DNA of 64,000 nt from Hsuehochloa calcarea (taxonomy: Eukaryota; Streptophyta; Magnoliopsida; Poales; Poaceae), in the NCBI GenBank assembly GCA_036346395.1, contig CM070599.1, positions 35,021,232 through 35,085,231 of the forward strand, read 5' to 3'. The notes under the pieces were generated by a model. That model worked only from the letters and a program-made list of their open reading frames with translations, was not told where the DNA came from and ran no database searches. The translations under genes were made by a program, and so were the position numbers. Positions 49,646-60,519 of the stretch are shown piece by piece. The stretch's first letter is position 1, and every line of letters starts with the position of its first letter.

Positions 49646-49834
49646 TTGTATTGCTAAATCTATTTCTATTTATTGGCTAGCCTCAGGAAATGCTAGTCAT
49701 ACCCTCCGAAAAAAGCTGAAATAACACAACAAGTACATGTATACATCCAATTCACTGTTATTTCAGAATCAATTCACAAATAAATTAACTAAAATTAACC
49801 ATTTATGTACATTTACACACATGTACCATTAAAT

Positions 49835-51465
49835 TCAATCTACAATGTCGAACTTCCCATTCGGATTTATGACCTCACGGTTCAAGAATGACGTAAATTG
49901 TCCTCGAATGTTTATGAGTTGACCTTTTTCCAATGCAGTTGTATCGATGCTCGCAACCTGTCACTAGGAAGATTAAATTTGTGCATATATAAATTGATAA
50001 GTATGAAATAATTATTGCAAGATTGACAAACCTGAGGATCATTGGTCATCGCGGAACCGACAAGTAGTTCCATGTTGTGGCAAACATAGTATCCACAAAT
50101 ATTGCAGGCCAACAGCTGCTGGTGGCACTACAAAATAGAATTGGTTAGTTCGAGAGGCATTACTACAAAGTGTTATATAGGATTAATGTGTACTAGCCAA
50201 TACTGGGAAATTTAGATCGTGTCGCGGAATACTTCCCTTGATGTTCCCTCCTTTAGCATAGTACACGACGAACGACCTACATGATTCCAAGAAGTTAGTC
50301 TTAGCCATTGCAAAGGAAGGAAAGACTACAATAGAGTTATCTATGGACCCGAGTCTGCCCTTAACATCGACCTACATGTTTACCTGTTGACTAATTGTCG
50401 GACAATTGTGAAGTTGTATGCGGCCCTCTTTAGGGAATCTAGGTATATTGTTCCGTTTTGGTATAATTACAATTAGAATCCAGTGGAACCTACACAGGTA
50501 TATTGCCATGATCATTAAATATAAGTTTGTGTTGCTTATAAAGTACAAATCAACAAGTATAGCCACTAGTGCAGCACTTACTCCTGATTGCAGGGTAAAA
50601 TTATGATTTCTTTGTCGTGGTGAGCTAGCAATGACTCTATCATGTAATCCTCGATGAATTTTGCATTCTCCTTGATGGTTTGCAAGGAGACCAAGTGTGG
50701 GTCAAGAAAACCTACCGGTGAATTCCTTAATTCCGCTTAATAAATCATGTATGTATATATACACACACACACACACACAAAAGCAATGAGTTAAATATAA
50801 CATTTATCGATATTATACAAACATTGACTGATTGTGCACACTTACAGTGTCCAGCATCGCATAAGTGAGGCATCGAGGACGTCGGGGTTGAAGAGAAAGA
50901 ACAAGTCCTGGAAGATCACCGTGAAGATACAGTCTTGAACCACGTGGTTAAGATGATCCTTCTTGAACTTAACATTGACACCTGAGCATCGTTGTCCATT
51001 CATCTTGTTGGCCTATTCCATGTACCATACATGCAATCTCGTGCAAGCGAATCCTAGGGTACGGTCATGCTCTATCGTCTCGACCAACGGCTTACCTAGC
51101 ATGAATTTTCAGATATCAGAACAGGAGTCGACCATCTTCGATTTGCTCTTGTTGCCTCGCTTTTTATAGGTCGACTTCACGAGAGTCGATCGAGCATGAG
51201 GTGTAGATGCATTTGATGCACGGGCCCTTGCTGCTTCGGTGTAGATAGCTCTGGTGCAGGTAGTTCCTGTGGACTTGACACTGTTGCAGGACATTCCCGT
51301 GAAGTTAACAACGGAGCAGGTAGCTCCAGATAGATGTCACTCTTGGGCCACTAGATGAATGCTCCAATGGTTTGCCCTAGAGTCATGACCTCGTCGTTTG
51401 GGGGAATCTGCAGCGGGACGACCACGAAAATGGCATGAACACCGTCCACATTCACTTTTGCGAAC
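49835..51465 (-). pseudogene. CACTA-borne Ulp1-like cysteine protease gene (partial)
   Basis: Right to left, the exons first show a CACTA-type segment with VPLQIPPNDEVMTLGQTIGA (about 51440-51370), Pro/Glu-rich sequence and KKRGNKSKSK. Next is the segment LHVWYME and QRCSGVNVKFKKDHLNHVVQ (51040-50940), then FIEDYMIESLLAHHDKE (50660-50600). A splice leads to FHWILIVIIPKRN (50490), holding the catalytic His, and then IDNSIVVFPSFAMAKTN (50330). The exon 50115-50032 reads NICGYYVC, with the catalytic Cys motif of C48 peptidases. It joins in phase to 49957-49835, ending NPNGKFDIVD and stop. The family removes SUMO-like modifiers; its role in CACTA elements is unknown. Stops exist in the upstream exons, so it is probably inactive. 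Confidence 0.65.
50752..50779. repeat. TA/CA microsatellite
   Basis: TATATATA followed by (AC)n, inside an intron of the CACTA protease gene. Confidence 0.9.
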
Positions 51466-51470
51466 TAAGA

Positions 51471-52285
51471 TGAAGCTTAACTCTTGCCAATCGAAAGAGT
51501 TTAGACCAAAAATTGCTAGTAAAAACTGGATCACAGTCACTGACAAAAGACGTTGGAATGCCATGGAGACGAACGATCTCACTAAAGAACAAATGAGTCA
51601 CTGAATAAGCTATGTAGCGATGAGCCAATGGAATAAAATGTGCAAATTTGGAGAAATGATCTACCATTGTAAGAATCACTGTCTTCCGATGAATATGGGG
51701 AAGTCCTTCAATAAATCCATGTATATGTCTGGCCAAACCGTAGAAGGAGCTTCTAAAGGCTGAAGCAGCCCAGCCAGATGCAATTGTTCTCCTTTATTAC
51801 ACTGACAAGTATCACAAGAGCGAATATAATCTTCGACAACGATGCGAGCATTTGGAATATGAAAGTTAGCACGAAGATAATGAAGTGTTTTTTTGAATAC
51901 CTTCTTGACTTGTACCGTGAACGAGTTGAAGAATATAAGATAATAATGTGGCTATCGGCGACACATATACATGACCATTATATGTGACGAATCCATCTGT
52001 GAGCACCCACAGATCACGCTGATGACCAGCTGCAATGCCGATTGTAGAGACTGCATCTTGCTGGAAGCTTTGGTGCAAGTCATTAAATAACGAAAACTGT
52101 GGTGATGAAATAGCCAGAGATGCTAATAGAAGTTCTGTGTCGCACCTGGATAGGGAATCAGCAACTACATTTGTGCTGTTGGGTTTGTATTCTATGGAAA
52201 AATCATAATCAAGTAACTTACTGACCCATTGGTGCTGCAGAATTATCGAAAGTCTTTGATCAAGCAAAAAATTTAAGATGTAATG
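51471..52285 (-). pseudogene. Ty3/gypsy RNaseH-integrase fragment (copy A)
   Basis: The minus strand has the end of RNaseH (TDHYILNFLLDQRL, HQWVSKLLDYDFSIEYKPNS, VVADSLSR). It is followed by integrase: zinc-finger region CDTCQCNKG, catalytic-core motifs FIEGLPHI and MVDHFSKFAHFIPL, and DPVF. It stops after VKLHLSS, just before the HPQTDGQ motif expected in intact chromovirus-type elements, and abuts CACTA exon sequence at about 51470. One base is missing near 51713 and SDRD is SDCD. Confidence 0.85.
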
Positions 52286-52597
52286 GTCAGTACATACCGA
52301 AAGTGCAATAGAATCTCCTCTCTTGCCTACACCCTCTATTTTTGGCCCAGCTCAAAATACCACTTTCTAAAATTGGCCGGTCCAACCGCCGCTATGGTCG
52401 GCCGGATCGCCATCGTCGGTCCGATCGGCCAGTCCGACCGCCAGGTGGCTTGGCGGACCGCTCGGCTCGCCGGCCGATCGCCAATGGCTTGACAACCTCA
52501 ATCTTTCTTTGAAAACACGTGAAATGACAAACCTATAACGTCATTGCCAATTGTCATATCATCCTAAGATCTGGAGCATATCTTCATGATATCCACA
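52286..52597. other. Unassigned spacer in copy A
   Basis: GC-rich CCGGTCCGATCGG-type sequence then AT-rich sequence, also present in copy B at 54805-55114. No family recognised. Confidence 0.4.
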
Positions 52598-52663
52598 ATA
52601 TGCATACATACATACATACATATATATATATACACACACACATATAGTGTACTTCTCTCCTCT

Positions 52664-52704
<41 letters not shown>
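52598..52704. repeat. Compound microsatellite (CATA/TA/CA ... TA/TG), copy A
   Basis: (CATA)n(TA)n(CA)n, a short unique piece, then (TA)n(TG)n; directly precedes the plus-strand ORF. Confidence 0.95.
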
Positions 52705-52712
52705 AAAAGGGG

Positions 52713-53772
52713 TCACAAGGTGCTACTTATAGACGAGGCCGCTGGCCGTGGAACACTTCAGGCCCCTACACCAGGGAGGAGCATGCGAAGTGGGGGTTGG
52801 TGGTGCACGAGCCTCGTTTGAACCGGGCGTACTCGGATCCAACTGTCCGCTTTGCAGAGCAGCCTGACCCCGACGAGGGGAGGAAGAAAAGGAACCGGGT
52901 GCCGGAGGAGCTGGATGCCACCGACCGACGACGCGCGCGCCCTTGCAGTCTTTGGGCTACTGATGAAGTCACCGGGGTTCAGGCGTGCTGAGCGTGTGAG
53001 CTCGACGGGCTCTTCCTTGGGGTGTGAGCTATCTCTCGCTTGTTGCCGCCAAGGTGACAGGGCGAGGAGAGGTGGCGGCCATTTCGTGGCGAGCTTGGCC
53101 CTCGAAGAGTCTTCTGCCGAGACGCCCTCGAACGTTTACGGTCGAGGGTCCGAAGATACCCTGGTGGGGGAGCCCGCTCCTACCCAGGACGTGCTTGGTG
53201 AGTTCCCTGTGCCTTCCTTTTACTTATCACCACCGTGCTGACTTTTGCGCTGCGGTGGTGGCGGGGCATGCCAAGGGTGGCGGTATCGATGCCGAGGGGT
53301 CAGAAGGTGACCCTGGTGCCGGTAGGGCTGAGGAAGGTTCCGGCATCAGGGGGTCTGGGGAGGCATCCCCGGTTGCTGGCACTTGTGGTACGGCGGGTAC
53401 CGTGGATCTTGGTCCATTGTGTACCAACGACTTCAAGGTCAATCTCGGGGTGGCCATTGTTTGCAAGCAAGGTGGCTCGCTTTGCCACCCCATCATGCAT
53501 GGAGCAGCTCTTCGAGACCATACCCACGCATCGGATGTGGTCGATCAAGGAGAACACCGCGAGGGTAAGCTCGGCCAATTTTGTTTTTCTTTTTTAAGCA
53601 AGGTGTGCTTCACGTCGACCCTGATGCTATCCCGCGTGCTTGAGGGGGATATCCGACGTGACTATGTGGAGATCCTAGAGCGGGCCAACTTGGAGCATAA
53701 GCGAAATGAGTTGTTTTGCTCCGAGCGCCTGGCTCTTGTTGAAAGGACGAAGGAGCCGGAGGCGGGTTGCTG
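52713..53772 (+). pseudogene. 5' part of antisense accessory ORF of a Tat-like element (copy A)
   Basis: Contains the segments WGLVVHEPRLNRAYSDPTVR, TPSNVYGRGSEDTLVGEPAP, SCMEQLFETIPTHRMWSIKE and VLEGDIRRDYVEILERANLE seen in copy B, in three frames joined by probable introns. It is cut at LVERTKEPEA, where copy B begins. See the copy B entry for interpretation. Confidence 0.6.
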
Positions 53773-54030
53773 TCGAATGCACGGGCCCTTGCCGCCGGTG
53801 TATGTAGCTCTGGTGCAGGTAGTTCCTGTGGACTTGACACTGTTGCAGGACATTCCCGTGAAGTTGACAATGGAGCAGGTAGCTCCAGATAGATGTCACT
53901 CTTGGACCACTAGATGAATGTTCCAATGGTTTGCCCTAGAGTCATGACCTCGTCGTTTGGGGGAATCTGCAGCGGGACGACCACGAAAATGGCATGAACA
54001 CCGTCCACATTCACTTTTGCGAACTAAGAT

Positions 54031-54824
54031 GAAGCTTAACTCCTGCCAATCGAAAGAGTTTAGACCAAAAATTGCTAGTAAAAACTGGATCACGGTCACT
54101 GACAAAAGACGTTGGAATGCCATGGAGACGAACGATCTCACTAAAGAACAAATGAGTCACTGAATAATCTATGTAGCGATGAGCCAATGGAATAAAATGT
54201 GCAAATTTGGAGAAATGATCTACCATTGTAAGAATCACTGTCTTCCGATGAATATGGGGAAGTCCTTCAATGAAATCCATGTATATGTCTGGCCAAACCG
54301 TAGAAGGAACTTCTAAAGGCTGAAGCAGCCCAACCGGATGCAATTGTTCTCCTTTATTACACTGACAAGTATCACAAGAGCGAATATAATCTTCGACAAC
54401 GATGCGAGCATTTGGAATATGAAAGTTAGCACGAAGATAATGAAGTGTTTTTTTGAATACCTTCTTGACCTGTACCGTGAACGAGTTGAAGAATATAAGA
54501 TAATAATGTGGCTATCGGCGGCACATATACATGACCATTATATGTGACGAATCCATCTGTGAGCACCCACAGATCACGCCGATGACCACCGCAATGCCGA
54601 TCAGAGATCGATCTTGCCGAAGCTTTGGTGCAAGTCATTAAATAACGAAATCGTGGTGATGAAATAGCCAGAGATGCTAATAGAAGTTCTGTGTCGCACC
54701 TGGATAGGGAATCAGCAACTACATTTGTGCTGTTGGGTTTGTATTCTATGGAAAAATCATAACCAAGTAACTTACTGACCCATTGGTGCTGCAGAATTAT
54801 CGAAACTACATACCGAAAGTGCAA
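54031..54824 (-). pseudogene. Ty3/gypsy RNaseH-integrase fragment (copy B)
   Basis: Same segment as in copy A. Here the integrase frame 54343-54011 is open (WPDIYMDFIEGLPHI, SDRDPVF) and so closer to the ancestral state. The start of the RNaseH part is deleted (no DHYILNFLLDQRL) and the stretch near 54600 is rearranged. Confidence 0.85.
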
Positions 54825-55114
54825 TAGAATCCCCTCTCTTGCCTACACCCTCTATTTTTGGCCCAGCTCAAAATACCACTTTCTAAAATTGGCCGGTCCA
54901 ACCGCCGCTATGGCTTGATCGGATCGCCATCGCCGGTCCGTCGGCCATCCGACCGCCGGTGGTGGCTGACCGTCGGTTGCCTCGGCCAGACGCCAATGGC
55001 TTGACAACCTCAATCTTTCTTTGAAAACACGTGAAATGACAAACCTATAACGTCATTGCCAATTGTCACATCATCCTAAGATCTGGAGCATATCTTCATG
55101 ATATCCACAATATG

Positions 55115-55123
55115 CATACATAC

Positions 55124-55156
<33 letters not shown>

Positions 55157-55175
55157 TAGTGTACTTCTCTCCTCT

Positions 55176-55210
<35 letters not shown>
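55115..55210. repeat. Compound microsatellite, copy B
   Basis: Same layout as in copy A, with different repeat numbers. Confidence 0.95.
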
Positions 55211-57565
55211 AAAGGGGGTCGCGCAGTGCTACTTATCGACGAGGCCGCGCGGGCTGTGGAACAACTTCTGGGCCCCTACACCAAGGAGGAGCATGTGAAG
55301 TGGGGGTTGGTGGTGCACGAGCCTCGTTTGAACCGGGCGTACTCGGATCCAACTGTCCGCTTTGCAGAGCGGCCTGACCCCAACGAGGGGAGGAAGAAAA
55401 GGATCCGGGTGCCGGAGGAGCCGGACCGATCGACGCGGCGCCCTTGCAGTGTGCTGGGGCTACGGATGAAGTCAGCTCGGGGTTCTGTGGGGTGCGTCGA
55501 GCGTGTGAGCTCGACGGGCTCTTCCTTTGGGGTGTGAGCTATCTCTCCAGTGGTTGCTGCCAAGGTGACAGGGCGAGGGAGAGGGTGGCCGGCTCATTTC
55601 GTGTGGCGAGCTTGGCCCTCGAAGAGTCTTCTGCCGAGACGCCCTCGAACGTTTACGGTCGAGGGTCCGAAGATACCCTGGTGGGGGAGCCCGCTCCTAC
55701 CCAGGACGTGCTTGGTGAGTTCCCTGTGCCTTCCTTTTACTTATCACCACCGTGCTGACTTTTGCGTTGCAGTGGTGAGCGGGGGGCATGCCAAGGGTGG
55801 CGGTTTCGATGCCGAGGGGTCAGAAGGTGACCCTGGTGCCGGTAGGGCTGAGGAAGGTTCCGGCATCAGGGGGTCTGGGGAGGCATCCCCGGTTGCTGGC
55901 ACTTGTGGTACGGCGGGTACCGTGGATCTTGGTCCATTGTGTACCAACGACTTCAAGGTCAATCTCGGGGTGGCCATTGTTTGCAAGCAAGGTGGCTCGC
56001 TTTGCCACCCCATCATGCATGGAGCAGCTCTTCGAGACCATACCCACGCATCGGATGTTCAGGTCGATCAAGGAGAACACCGCGAGGGTAAGCTCGGCCA
56101 ATTTTGTTTTTCTTTTTTAAGCAAGGTGTGCTTCACGTTGACCCTGATGCTATCCCGCGTGCTTGAGGGGGATATCCGACGTGACTATGTGGAGATCCTA
56201 GAGCGGGTCAACTCGGGGCATAAGCGAAATGAGTTGTTTTGCTCCGAGCGCCTGGCTCTTGTTGAAAGGACGAAGGAGCTGGAGGCGCGGGTTGCTAAGC
56301 TGGAGGGAGAGAGATGCGGCCTTCGCGAGGAGGTGCGGACGCTTCAGGGCGCTCGCAAGGACCTCGAGGTGAAGATTGAAGCGGAGCGTTAATTCTCCGA
56401 GACGGTGTCACGCATTACATGGGACGCCATGGAGTCACTGGAAGGTATTGTGACCAAGCTTGGAGCAGTGTCGCCGCCTCAGAAGCATACCTCTGCGTAG
56501 GTGGATCTGACGCTTGACCGTTCCGGCGTGTCGGGGAGATCTGCCTGCCAGCCGCGCGGGCCTACGGCGACCATTGCGCGAAGGTGGCTTGGACGACGGC
56601 CTTTGTGTCGCTGCAGAGGGCTGGATGTGGGCATGTCGATGCCCTCGGCGCGCCCTCCTTGCCTGTAGCCTCCGTGGTGGAGATTGCTGCCGATCATCGG
56701 CATGGGCGGAGGGCGGCCAAGGCCTTCACTCAGGACTTCTGGGTGCCGCATGGTCGTGAGGCCGCGACGGACTCCTTGCGACTAGTGCAGCAGCAGCAGG
56801 CGAACGGCAAGGCTGCGGTAGCGTACGAAGCGTCGACGGGCGGGCGGGGGGGGGGCCTACCTCCGGAGACAAGGTGTGACCCTCCGCCCTTCTCCAGCAA
56901 TTCCAGGCATAGACTTTTTGTAGGCACTTTTTTTGCCCCGCTCTGACCCTTGTGCCCGGGCAAAGGTGGGTGGGAGGGGGTTGCTGTTTTTTTGTAATGA
57001 CCTCTGATTTTGAATGAAATGAGTTACAAGCCTTATTGCACTGGAGTCTGTGGTTACGTTGTGTTTATATTCTTACTTGTTGGTTTGCATAGGTCAGGAC
57101 GGTTCTGTTTCGACGTGCTGCTCGACGAGGGCCTCGCCCTCCTGGAGGGTGAATGATGGAAGTCACCCCGCAGAAGAAGGATGAGCTGACTCTTCTCTCC
57201 GTCTGGCCTCTGCAACTGTGCTATCGAGGGGTCGTGTATCACGGTGTGAAGCGGCAACGGTGGAAGCTGGCGAGCCCGGAGGAGTCGATGGAGCATTTTT
57301 TTGCTCTTCCAGGAGTGTAAGGCGGTGAAGGCGCACGATGAGATTCGTGCTTTCTAGGGGCAACAGGGTGTTGCTTTGATGACTAGGGCCCCGATTGCCT
57401 CATTCGCTAGTCCAGCCACCTCGCAGCAGGAGGATATTACTGGGGAGTCCTCGGGATCCCTGTGCGATGTGGAGAAGGAGTACCTGCACCTTGTGGGCAC
57501 TGGGGAATCCGACGAGGAGTTTCTCGTGTGGGCAGTCAGGATGGAGGAATGGGTCTTTGTGTCCT
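55211..57565 (+). pseudogene. Antisense accessory ORF of the Tat-like gypsy element (copy B, complete 3' part)
   Basis: Runs opposite to the neighbouring gag-pol. A first exon (LLGPYTKEEHVKWGLVVHEP ... TQDVLG) ends at donor GTGAGT (55715). A second starts after GTTGCAG at 55773 and ends ENTAR at 56087 with donor GTAAGC. The third part holds VLEGDIRRDYVEILER and a coiled coil (LVERTKELEARVAKLEGERC, about 56260-56390). Later come AYGDHCAKVAWTTAFVSLQ and a last exon ending EEFLVWAVRMEEWVFVS at 57565; an AATAAA lies at 57734. Frameshifts and Q-to-stop changes (56391, 56498) break it. Tat-lineage elements are known to carry such antisense ORFs downstream of pol; function unknown. Intron calls rest on consensus only. 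Confidence 0.55.
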
Positions 57566-57774
57566 AGCGCCGGGCGAGGCGTGTACTGTTTGTGTGGAGC
57601 TGTAATATGTGTTGTTGATTGGTGATGATATTTTATTGTACTAGTTGAGAGGTTTTCGTGTAGCATGTGGGAATCGCCTCGCCGTTATCCTCCAGCGGCG
57701 GCTATGTATGTTTTATGTACTTAGGATTTGTTATCAATAAAACTCGTGGCAATACTGCGGTTTGTATTTGCTGA

Positions 57775-58940
57775 GGCGGGAGGCGAAGGGCCACGACGGA
57801 GCCTTACCGATTATTTGTTACGAGCGGGAGGCGAAGCCGACGTCGCCCCCATACTTTCTTAAATAGGGCTCTGGGGGAGCCCTACGTGTTATTTGTTACG
57901 AGTGGGAGGCGAAGTCGACGCCGTCCCCATACTTTCTTAAATAGGGCTCCGGGGGAGCCCTACGCGTTATTTGTTGCGAGGGGGGGGGGCGAAGGGCTCC
58001 AGCGGAGCCCTACCGATTATTTGTTGCGAGGGGGAGGCGAAGCCGGCGCCGCCACCCATACTTTCTTAGATAGGGCTCCGGGGGAGCCCTACGTATTACT
58101 TGTTATGAGGGGGAGGCGAAGCCGGCGCCGTCCTCCATACTTCCTTAGATAGGGTTCCGGGAGCCCTACCTGTTATTTGTTGAGATGGGGAGGCGAAACC
58201 GGCGCCGTCCCCCATACTTTATTAGATAGGGCTCCGGGGGAGCTCTACGTGTTATTTGTTGCGAGGGGGAGGCAAAGCCGACGCCATCCCCCATACTTCC
58301 TTAGATAGGGCTCCCGGAGCCCTACCTATTATTTGTTGTGAGGGGGGAGAAACCGGCGCCGTCCCCCATACATTTTTAGATAGGGCTCTAGAGGAGCCCT
58401 ACGTTTTATTTGTTGTGAGGGGGAGGCAAAGCGGCGTCGTCCCCCATACTTCCTTAGATAGGGCTCTGGGGGAGCCCTACATGTTATTTGTTGCGAGGGG
58501 GAAGCAAAGCCGGTGCTGCCCCCCATACTTCCTTAGATAGGGCTGCCTCGTCCCTACCTATTATTTGTTGCGAGGGGGAGGCGAAGCTGGCGCCGTCCCC
58601 AATACTTCCTTAGACAGGGCTCTGGGAGCCCTACCTGTTATTTGTTGCGTGGGGAGGCGAAGCCGACGCCGTCCACCATACTTTCTTAGATAGGGCTATG
58701 TGGGAGCTCTACATGTTATTTGTTGCGAGGGGGAGGCGAAGCCGGCACTGTCCCCCATACTTTCTTAGATAGGGCTCCGGTGGAGCCCTACATGTTATTT
58801 GTTGCAAGGGGGAGGCGAAGCTGGCGCCGTTCCCCATCCAATTATTTGTAGCGAGGGGGAGGCGAAGCCTATGCCGAACCCCATATTTTTTTAGATAGGG
58901 TTCTGAAGGAGCCCTACCGATTATCTGTTGCGAGGGCCAT
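57775..58940. repeat. Minisatellite of about 16 units near 80 bp, each with a short hairpin
   Basis: Units share TTATTTGTTGCGAGGGGGAG, GCGAAGCCGGCGCCGTCCCC, CATACTTCCTTAGATAGGG and GGGAGCCCTAC. Spacing is mostly 75-84 bp, with two short units of about 45-50 bp. Most units contain AGGGCTCC-n-GGAGCCCT, a perfect or near-perfect inverted repeat. The array lies between the end of pol (minus strand) and the 3' end of the antisense ORF (plus strand). Open frames through it on both strands follow from repeat length and composition and are not taken as genes. Confidence 0.93.
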
Positions 58941-59105
58941 GTGCGGTGTTTTACACTCGTATATCTCGTAATGGATGAGTACCAAAAAGTGTTACATCGT
59001 AAATACATGCTTTCGTCACGTAAAGCCGGTGGGTAGCACTTGTCCAGGCACAACCGGTGTTTTACAGATCATTTACGGATAGAATTTTCAGAGGCTCTTG
59101 ATGTT

Positions 59106-60230
59106 TCACATGTGGTATAGCTGCTGCCTTTCGGGAGTTGGGATGTAGTAGGAGCTCGCTATTGTGCTTCGAGTGATGATGTAGGGTCCTTCCCATTTTG
59201 ACTCTAGCTTTCCTAGTGTCGTGGTGTTTGCCGTTCGCTTGAGCACCATATCGCCTGGTGCTAGTGTACTGGTCCTGACCTTCCTGTTGTACACTCTCGT
59301 GACTCCTTCGGTGTACTTTGTCATGGTTGAAATGGCTTGGACGCGGTGCTCCTCCAGGAGATCAAGCGACGTTTCACGGTGTGCGGTGTTTCCGCTCTCT
59401 GTTGCCCAGAGGGATTTTGTCGCAAACTCGCCCGAGGTCATTGCTTCATCCCCGAATAGGAGTTTGAACGGGGAGAACCCCGTTGCCCTTGTTGGTGATG
59501 TTCGGAGTGCCCATAGTGCCTTCTGGAGCTCGTCGGGCCAGAGCCCCTTTGGCAAGCCTACAAGACGCTTTGTTAGTCCTGCCAGTAGGTTGCTGTTGGC
59601 TCATTCGACTGCCCCATTCGACTCGGGGTGTTCAATAGATGCGAAGCATACTGTGGTGCCGATATTTTCACAGAATGTTCGAAACGAAGCAGAATCAAAC
59701 TGGGTGCTATTGTCAGTGACGATGTCGTGGGGTACTCCATACCGGCATACAATGTTCTTCCACACGAAGTGTTGCGCCGCTGTAGTAGTCATTTTCACGA
59801 CTAGTTCAGCCTCCACCCATCTAGAGAAGTACTCGATGGCGACGAAGGTGAAGCAGAGGTTGCCCTTGGCTGCGGGAAACAAACCGATGATGTCGATCCC
59901 CCAGCGCGCAAAGGGCCACACCAAAGCTAGGGGCTGCAAACGGACTGTCGATGCCTTGGAGTGGTGGCTAGCCCACTGGCAGCCCTGGCAGCGCTGGACC
60001 AGGTCTTGCACATCTCGGAGCGTGGTGAGCCAATAAAAACCTTGGCGGAAGGTCTTCATGACGAGACCACGAGACGCTTGGTGTGCGCCGCAGAGGCCCT
60101 CGTGTATTTCCCTTAGGAGGGACTGGCCCTCCTCGCGGGAAACACATCGCAGGAGGGGGGCACACACTCCTCCTTTGTACAGTTGCCCGTTGGTGACGTG
60201 GTAGTTCCGAGCTCACTGCTTTAGGCGGTT
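59106..60230 (-). pseudogene. Integrase region of the Tat-like element
   Basis: The N-terminal zinc-finger region is at 60220-60000 (YHVTNGQLYKGG, HEGLCGAHQ, CQGCQ). The core has catalytic residues in WGIDIIGLFP, VTDNSTQF and HPESNGAVE. The C-terminal part 59555-59106 has DELQKALWALRTSPTRATG and KWEGPYIIT, and ends YHM. In-frame TGA codons replace Arg after GAVE (about 59612) and before ARNYHV (about 60215). Both fit C-to-T changes of CGA codons. Confidence 0.85.
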
Positions 60231-60519
60231 TGCTTCGGCGGCTTCTTCGGGCTCTTCTCCTTGGAGGTACTTGTGGATGACGTCGCGCCAATCTGCCTCG
60301 TCGACTAGGAGTAAGAGGCGGGCATTATGTTGTGCTTCGTGGGTAGCCCTTGGTCCTTTCAGGGTAGTTAACGGGGCACGCAGACTTCGTAAAGCACCTC
60401 TGGCGGGGGGCGCTCGTCCGAGCTGGCTAATTTGGCTAACTTGTCTGTTGCTTCGTTGCTACTTCGGGGCATGTTTTGGATCGTGATGCTGTGAAAGTGT
60501 TTAGCTTCGATCCGAACCG

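Larger units (their letters stand above)
49337..51470 (-). mobile_element. CACTA (En/Spm) transposon, one end with protease gene
   Basis: The terminus CACTACTACATAAAAGG starts at 49337. Subterminal repeats follow, and then a minus-strand gene with Ulp1-like and CACTA-specific exons to about 51470. The second terminus is not in view; the element may extend right through the chimaeric region or be truncated. The base triplet before it (TAT) would be the TSD but cannot be checked against the missing end. Confidence 0.75.
51215..53772. repeat. Tandem duplication, copy A (2.56 kb)
   Basis: Matches 53776-56296 in the same orientation nearly throughout. It begins at ATGCACGGGCCCTTGC and ends at GGAGGCGGGTTGCT, where it abuts copy B. 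Contents in order: CACTA exon piece, minus-strand gypsy RNaseH/integrase, unknown spacer, TA/TG microsatellite, and 5' part of a plus-strand ORF. Confidence 0.93.
53776..56296. repeat. Tandem duplication, copy B (2.52 kb)
   Basis: Same content order as copy A with scattered substitutions. Differences include a roughly 39-bp deletion in the gypsy RNaseH part near 54804, a different microsatellite length, and rearranged short stretches near 54575-54650 and 54910-54990. To the right it runs on without a break into the rest of the plus-strand ORF. Confidence 0.93.

Noticed and set aside
53227..53578. Minus-strand frames opposite the accessory ORF
   Set aside because: Shadows of the plus-strand reading frames and duplicated identically in copy B; no own motifs.
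57886..58540. Repetitive open frames (RRSRRRPPYFLR-type) through the minisatellite
   Set aside because: Frames exist on both strands and follow from unit composition; units of varied length break the frame, so no protein selection is apparent.
59221..60036. 271-residue plus-strand ORF
   Set aside because: Exact antisense of the integrase, whose motifs on the minus strand are unambiguous.
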